NCBI GenBank assembly: GCA_002898855.1 | Contig: BEIR01000045.1 | Location: 1-7,999 of the forward strand | From: a bacterium HR41 | GTDB taxonomy: Bacteria > Actinomycetota > Thermoleophilia > Solirubrobacterales > Thermoleophilaceae | DNA length: 7,999 nt | Reading direction: 5' to 3' | Shown here: piece by piece, positions 5,423 through 7,999 of the stretch | Numbering within the stretch: the first letter of the stretch is position 1 | Layout of the letters: each line of letters begins with the position of its first letter | Position numbers and translations under genes: made by a program | Notes under the pieces: model-generated | What the model saw: only the letters and a program-made list of their open reading frames with translations | Database searches by the model: none | What the model was told of the DNA's origin: nothing

Positions 5423-5427
5423 CCTCC
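5423..5427 (-). promoter_or_regulatory. Distant ribosome binding site of infA
   Basis: GGAGG on the - strand starts 4 nt after the csp stop codon and is separated from the infA GTG by 14 nt, longer than usual. No closer in-frame start exists. Weak initiation or coupling to csp translation is likely. Confidence 0.45.
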
Positions 5428-5430
5428 GCG

Positions 5431-5634
5431 CTAGAGCAACCGTACGTTCACGGCCTTCGGCCCCTTGGCCCCGGCCTCCTCTTCGTACTCGACCTTGGCG
5501 TTCTCGCGAAGGGTGCGAAATCCTTCACCGGCGATGCCCGTGTAGTGGACGAACAGGTCGCGCCGGCCGTCGTCCGGCGTGATGAACCCGTAACCCTTCT
5601 CTTCGTTGAACCACTTGACGGTTCCGGTCGGCAT
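5431..5634 (-). CDS. CspA-family cold shock protein
   Basis: A 67-residue single cold-shock domain, the standard size for bacterial Csp proteins. It is an OB-fold that binds single-stranded RNA or DNA and acts as an RNA chaperone. It opens [10 protein letters not shown], then RNP1 KGYGFI at residues 13-18 and RNP2 DLFVHY at 26-31, with the usual nucleic-acid-stacking aromatics Trp8, Phe17, Phe28, His30 and Tyr31. The end [11 protein letters not shown] also matches the family. The frame is open upstream to 5715, but ATG at 5634 starts precisely where the domain starts and has GGAAGGGG about 11 nt before it. infA follows after 22 nt. Csp genes are usually controlled through long structured leaders, and here a leader of about 95 nt is possible. 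Which Csp paralogue this is cannot be told. Confidence 0.96.
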   Translation of the reverse strand: MPTGTVKWFNEEKGYGFITPDDGRRDLFVHYTGIAGEGFRTLRENAKVEYEEEAGAKGPKAVNVRLL

Positions 5635-5740
5635 GGCTGTTACTGCCCCTTCCTGCCGCATGCCGCACGGAGCTTCACTCCCGAGGCACGGCAACTTCGC
5701 TTCTTTGCCGGACATCTCCGGCCCTGCGCACCCGACGCTA
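5635..5740 (-). promoter_or_regulatory. Putative promoter and structured leader of csp
   Basis: On the - strand TAGCGT (5740-5735) fits a -10 box and sits in the same 12-base context, GCTAGC(A/G)TCGGG, as the -10 of the leaderless gene at 4048. The -35 region (TTCCCC) is poor. Transcription from it would give a leader of roughly 94 nt. This contains a 6-bp hairpin (GCCGGA 5707-5712 with TCCGGC 5717-5722, 4-nt loop) and a smaller one (GGAG 5669-5672 with CTCC 5678-5681). Long structured leaders are known for cold shock mRNAs; assigning one here is inference. Confidence 0.35.
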
Positions 5741-5786
5741 GCAGGCTCGGCAGCGGAGGGGAACCTGGCGTCGCTCGAGTCGCGAT

Positions 5787-5806
5787 CGCTGAACGTGCGA
5801 TCAGCG
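5787..5806 (-). terminator. Hairpin overlapping the end of the crotonase gene
   Basis: CGCTGA (5787-5792) pairs with TCAGCG (5801-5806) around an 8-nt loop; the right arm contains the stop codon of the crotonase gene. It lies between that gene and csp and could end the upstream transcript. No T-run is present. Confidence 0.3.
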
Positions 5807-6586
5807 GCCCACGAAGCGGGCGTGACCAGGGCCGCCGTGGTCGAGAAAGGCCCGCACCCCGGCCTTTAGATCCTCGGTGGCGAACACCTCTTCGCCTAGC
5901 GCCGGCGTGATCGCGTCGGCGGCGCGGACGCCCTCGTCGACCACCGCCCGCACGATCCGCTTCGTCGCGTAGTGAGCGCGCGTCGGTCCGGCGGCGAGGT
6001 CGCGCGCGAGCGCGAGCGTCTCTTGCTCGAGGTTGCCGTCGGGCACCACCCGGTTGATTACTCCCCACTCGGCGAGCTTGGCGGCGGGCAGGATCGCGCC
6101 GGTCATGACGAACTCGCGCGCCCGCGCCGGGCCTGCGCGTTCGGCGATCCGCTGCGTGCCGCCCATCAGCGGGGTGAGACCGACCACGCGTTCGACGAGT
6201 CCGAAGCGCGCCGACTCCGCAGCGACGATCAAGTCGCAGGCGAGAGCAAGCTCGAGCCCGGCGGTCAGGCACAGGGAGTGAACCGAGGCGACGGTCGGGA
6301 ACGGCAGATCCTCGACCTGGTGGGTCACCGCGAGGATCTCCTCGACGAATTCGCGGGCCGCGTCACCCTCGAGCCCGTCGAAGACGTGAACGTCGGCGCC
6401 GCCGGTGAACACCTTGCCCTTGGCGCGTACGACCAGCGCACGCACACCGTCGCTGCGCGCGGCGTCGAACGCAGTGCGCAAATCCTCGAAGAGTTTGCGG
6501 TCGAAGAGGTTGAGCGGCGGCGCGTCGATCGTCACAAAACCGACATCGCCGTCGCGCTCGAAGTTCGCTTTGCGAGCAGTCGACAC
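5801..6586 (-). CDS. Enoyl-CoA hydratase/isomerase family protein
   Basis: A 261-residue crotonase, the usual single-domain length, acting on acyl-CoA thioesters (most likely hydration of trans-2-enoyl-CoA in beta-oxidation or a related route). The first oxyanion-hole segment is FTGGADV (residues 60-66), and the second lies in [14 protein letters not shown] (105-118). Both glutamates that activate water in rat mitochondrial hydratase (Glu144, Glu164) have counterparts here, Glu112 in GLELA and Glu132 in FGLVE, exactly 20 residues apart as in the rat enzyme, so hydratase activity is plausible. The family's usual GGG before ELA is altered to TAG. The GTG start at 6586 has GGAGG 10 nt upstream. 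It follows the HIT gene by 37 nt on the same strand and is likely cotranscribed. The exact acyl chain or pathway cannot be inferred. Confidence 0.93.
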   Translation of the reverse strand: MSTARKANFERDGDVGFVTIDAPPLNLFDRKLFEDLRTAFDAARSDGVRALVVRAKGKVFTGGADVHVFDGLEGDAAREFVEEILAVTHQVEDLPFPTVASVHSLCLTAGLELALACDLIVAAESARFGLVERVVGLTPLMGGTQRIAERAGPARAREFVMTGAILPAAKLAEWGVINRVVPDGNLEQETLALARDLAAGPTRAHYATKRIVRAVVDEGVRAADAITPALGEEVFATEDLKAGVRAFLDHGGPGHARFVGR

Positions 6587-6596
6587 GAGCTTGTGA

Positions 6597-6601
6597 CCTC
6601 C
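6597..6601 (-). promoter_or_regulatory. Ribosome binding site of the crotonase gene
   Basis: GGGAGG on the - strand lies 10 nt before GTG at 6586. It supports this start and internal-cistron translation behind the HIT gene. Confidence 0.6.
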
Positions 6602-6623
6602 CTGGGCGTTCGATCGGCAGCGA

Positions 6624-7076
6624 TCATCCGCGCAGCTTCTCGGCGACGCGCGCGAGCTCGTCGGACGTCGCCGAGTGCGGATGGATCGGCGGTTCCAAAC
6701 CGTCGTTGGCGTAACGCGGAATAACGTGGACGTGGAAGTGGAAGACGCTTTGCCATGCCACCGTGCCGGCGGCGCTCAGCAGGTTGATTCCCTCGCAGCC
6801 GAGCCGTTTGCGCAGCGTTTGGGCGACGCGCTGGGCGGCGGCTGCCACCGCCGCGAGGTCGTCGACCGGACAATCGAGCACGCTCTCGCAATGGCGGCGC
6901 GGCACGACCAACGTGTGTCCGCGCGTCCAGGGGTTGATGTCGAGAAAGGCGACGGTCTGCTCGTCCTCGGCGATCTTGTGAGCGGGAAGCCGACCGGCGA
7001 CGATCGCGCAGAAGATGCAGTCACCGTGCTCTCCGCCGCCGGCGGCGGACCCGGGTGTGCGGTCGCTCGCAGGCAT
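6624..7076 (-). CDS. HIT-family nucleotide hydrolase
   Basis: A 150-residue histidine-triad protein. Members hydrolyse nucleoside phosphoramidates, adenylates or dinucleoside polyphosphates through an AMP-histidine intermediate. The catalytic motif HFHVHVIPR (residues 113-121; His113, His115, His117) is intact. A zinc site of the HinT-like kind is suggested by CIFC (Cys20, Cys23), His62 and His113. DINPWTRGHTLVVPRRH is the typical central strand-loop, and the AAGTVAWQSVFHFH approach to the triad matches the actinobacterial form. The first 18 residues are a flexible Gly/Ala-rich extension. ATG at 7076 lies 6 nt after a TAGGCT box and has no ribosome binding site, so a leaderless message is possible, although the gene is only 63 nt behind the HD gene and could also be read through from it. 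The substrate is unknown. Confidence 0.94.
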   Translation of the reverse strand: MPASDRTPGSAAGGGEHGDCIFCAIVAGRLPAHKIAEDEQTVAFLDINPWTRGHTLVVPRRHCESVLDCPVDDLAAVAAAAQRVAQTLRKRLGCEGINLLSAAGTVAWQSVFHFHVHVIPRYANDGLEPPIHPHSATSDELARVAEKLRG

Positions 7077-7082
7077 GGTGTC

Positions 7083-7088
7083 AGCCTA
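7083..7088 (-). promoter_or_regulatory. Candidate -10 box of the HIT gene
   Basis: TAGGCT on the - strand is 6 nt before the ATG at 7076, the leaderless spacing also seen at 4048. The best -35 candidate, TGCGCA at 7111-7106 with a 17-nt spacer, matches TTGACA in only three of six positions. It is therefore weaker than the promoters at 1631 and 4084. Confidence 0.35.
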
Positions 7089-7139
7089 TCCGTGCGCCGC
7101 GCAGCTGCGCAGCGCGCGACGCCCGTGCCAGCGAGGGCA

Positions 7140-7999
7140 TCAGTCCGCGTCGGTTTGCTGGTCGGCGCACAAGCGCCGGGCGTAGGCGACCGCCTCCTCG
7201 CGGCCGCTGACCTCGCCGGCGTACACGGCGCGGCGGATGCTCTCGAGCAGGCGACCGAGCTGTGGTCCGGGAGCGATGCCGAGCGCCCGCGCGAGCTCGT
7301 CGCCGCGGAGCGGCGGCCGCGGCGCCCCGCCGGCCGCGCGCCACGCCAGCGCCGCCGCCATCAGCTCGCGGGCGAGGTCGAGATGCGCCGCGATCGCACG
7401 CTCGGCGTTGCGACCCCGCGTCGCGAGACGGTCGGCACATGACAGGAAGGTGACCTCGACCTCCACCGGTTCGCAGCGCCGCAGGTAGTCGTAGACGCGG
7501 CCGCGGTCGAGCGGTCTTTCGTGCACCAAAAAGCCGAGCGCCAGGTGGTGGCGAGCTAGATCGGCGAGAAAGCGGGCGAGCCGCTCGGAGGTGCGTAGGC
7601 GTCGGCACAACGCCAGCGTCATGCGCGCACCGACTTCGTCGTGACCTACGAACGTCACGCGCCCGTCGGGGCGCACCGCGCGCGTCGCGGGTTTGCCGAT
7701 GTCGTGCAACAGCGCCGCGAAGCGCACCGCCGTGCCGCGCGTGAAACCGTCGGCGAGGGGCTCGGCAAGGACGCGGGCGAGCGCGGCCGAAGCGTCCGCG
7801 TCGGGACAGACGCGTTGCGGCGCTCGCTCGAGGTCGAGGACACAACGCAACACCTCGAGCGTGTGCTCGTAGACATCGAGGTGGTGGAAATGGCTCTGCT
7901 CGACGCCGCGCAAGGCGGCGAGGTCGGGCAGGACGTGCTCGAGCAGCGCGCACTCCGCCAGAAGCTCGATACCCGCGAGCGGGTCGCAAGCTGCGAGTA
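7140..7999 (-). CDS. HD-domain C-terminal part of CCA-adding-enzyme-like protein, partial
   Basis: The frame stays open through the right window edge, so the N-terminus is missing; 285 residues are visible. A TTG at 7913 is internal, since the coding sense continues upstream (EHVLPDLAALRGVEQ). The pattern HHLDVYEHTLEVL, then FAALLHDIGKP (HD pair at 7706-7701), FVGHDEVGARM, LARHHLALGF and LVHERPLDRGRVYDYLRR is that of the HD domain of bacterial tRNA nucleotidyltransferases and poly(A)-polymerase-like proteins. These add or repair the 3' CCA of tRNAs; the HD part has phosphohydrolase-type metal ligands. The nucleotidyltransferase head should lie beyond the edge and is not seen, so a stand-alone HD phosphohydrolase is a possible alternative. 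The C-terminal end (GDELARALGIAPGPQLGRLLESIRRAV) is the tRNA-binding-type helical region of the same family. It is probably the first visible gene of a group with HIT and crotonase. Confidence 0.85.
   Translation of the reverse strand, partial: LAACDPLAGIELLAECALLEHVLPDLAALRGVEQSHFHHLDVYEHTLEVLRCVLDLERAPQRVCPDADASAALARVLAEPLADGFTRGTAVRFAALLHDIGKPATRAVRPDGRVTFVGHDEVGARMTLALCRRLRTSERLARFLADLARHHLALGFLVHERPLDRGRVYDYLRRCEPVEVEVTFLSCADRLATRGRNAERAIAAHLDLARELMAAALAWRAAGGAPRPPLRGDELARALGIAPGPQLGRLLESIRRAVYAGEVSGREEAVAYARRLCADQQTDAD

Noticed and set aside
7081..7989. A 302-residue - strand frame over the HD gene
   Set aside because: It is almost purely Arg/Ala/Pro/Gly and is a phase shadow of the HD-domain gene, whose motifs are intact in the other frame.
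1..7999. Mobile element, CRISPR array, phage or defence genes
   Set aside because: No transposase or integrase motifs, no evenly spaced repeats, no terminal inverted repeats and no composition break were seen; the content is housekeeping and respiratory.

Overview
The window is a GC-rich, gene-dense stretch of a bacterial chromosome. A Gram-positive-type actinobacterium is the best guess, possibly of the class Thermoleophilia. The pointers are very high GC with many GTG starts, a short five-helix cytochrome oxidase subunit III, an actinobacterial-looking IF-1, TAnnnT -10 boxes placed for leaderless mRNAs, and a secreted protein of a type I associate with Thermoleophilia. The class assignment rests on memory of families, not on a search. 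No mobile elements, CRISPR arrays, tRNAs or rRNAs were seen, and no gene-free stretch exceeds about 300 bases.

Left part (1-2482, + strand): the end of a protein with two tandem UspA-like repeats overlaps ctaE (cytochrome c oxidase subunit III) by 4 bp. A 40-residue single-helix membrane protein that is easy to miss follows. Next is an inositol-monophosphatase-family gene with its own promoter. Middle (2565-4048): a diheme c-type cytochrome lipoprotein on the - strand, a divergent 93-residue (or 89-residue) four-cysteine protein on the + strand, and a small - strand membrane protein with a Gly/Arg-rich tail.

Right part (4238-7999, all - strand, listed in transcription order from the right edge): the C-terminal HD domain of a CCA-adding-enzyme-like protein (cut by the window edge), a HIT-family hydrolase, and an enoyl-CoA hydratase/isomerase, which together look like one transcription group. 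Then come a CspA-type cold shock protein with a long leader, infA (IF-1) 22 nt behind it, and a secreted protein of unknown function.

Biologically, the left and middle regions carry aerobic respiratory-chain parts (oxidase subunit III, diheme cytochrome c lipoprotein, possibly the 40-residue helix). The right region is housekeeping: translation and RNA-binding factors, tRNA maturation, nucleotide hydrolysis and acyl-CoA metabolism. I see no defence system or other exotic cassette. The most interesting signals are modest: four candidate leaderless promoters whose -10 box sits 6-7 nt from a start codon (two of them change the preferred start), an infA detached from ribosomal-protein genes and paired with a cold shock gene, and an unannotated-size membrane peptide behind ctaE.
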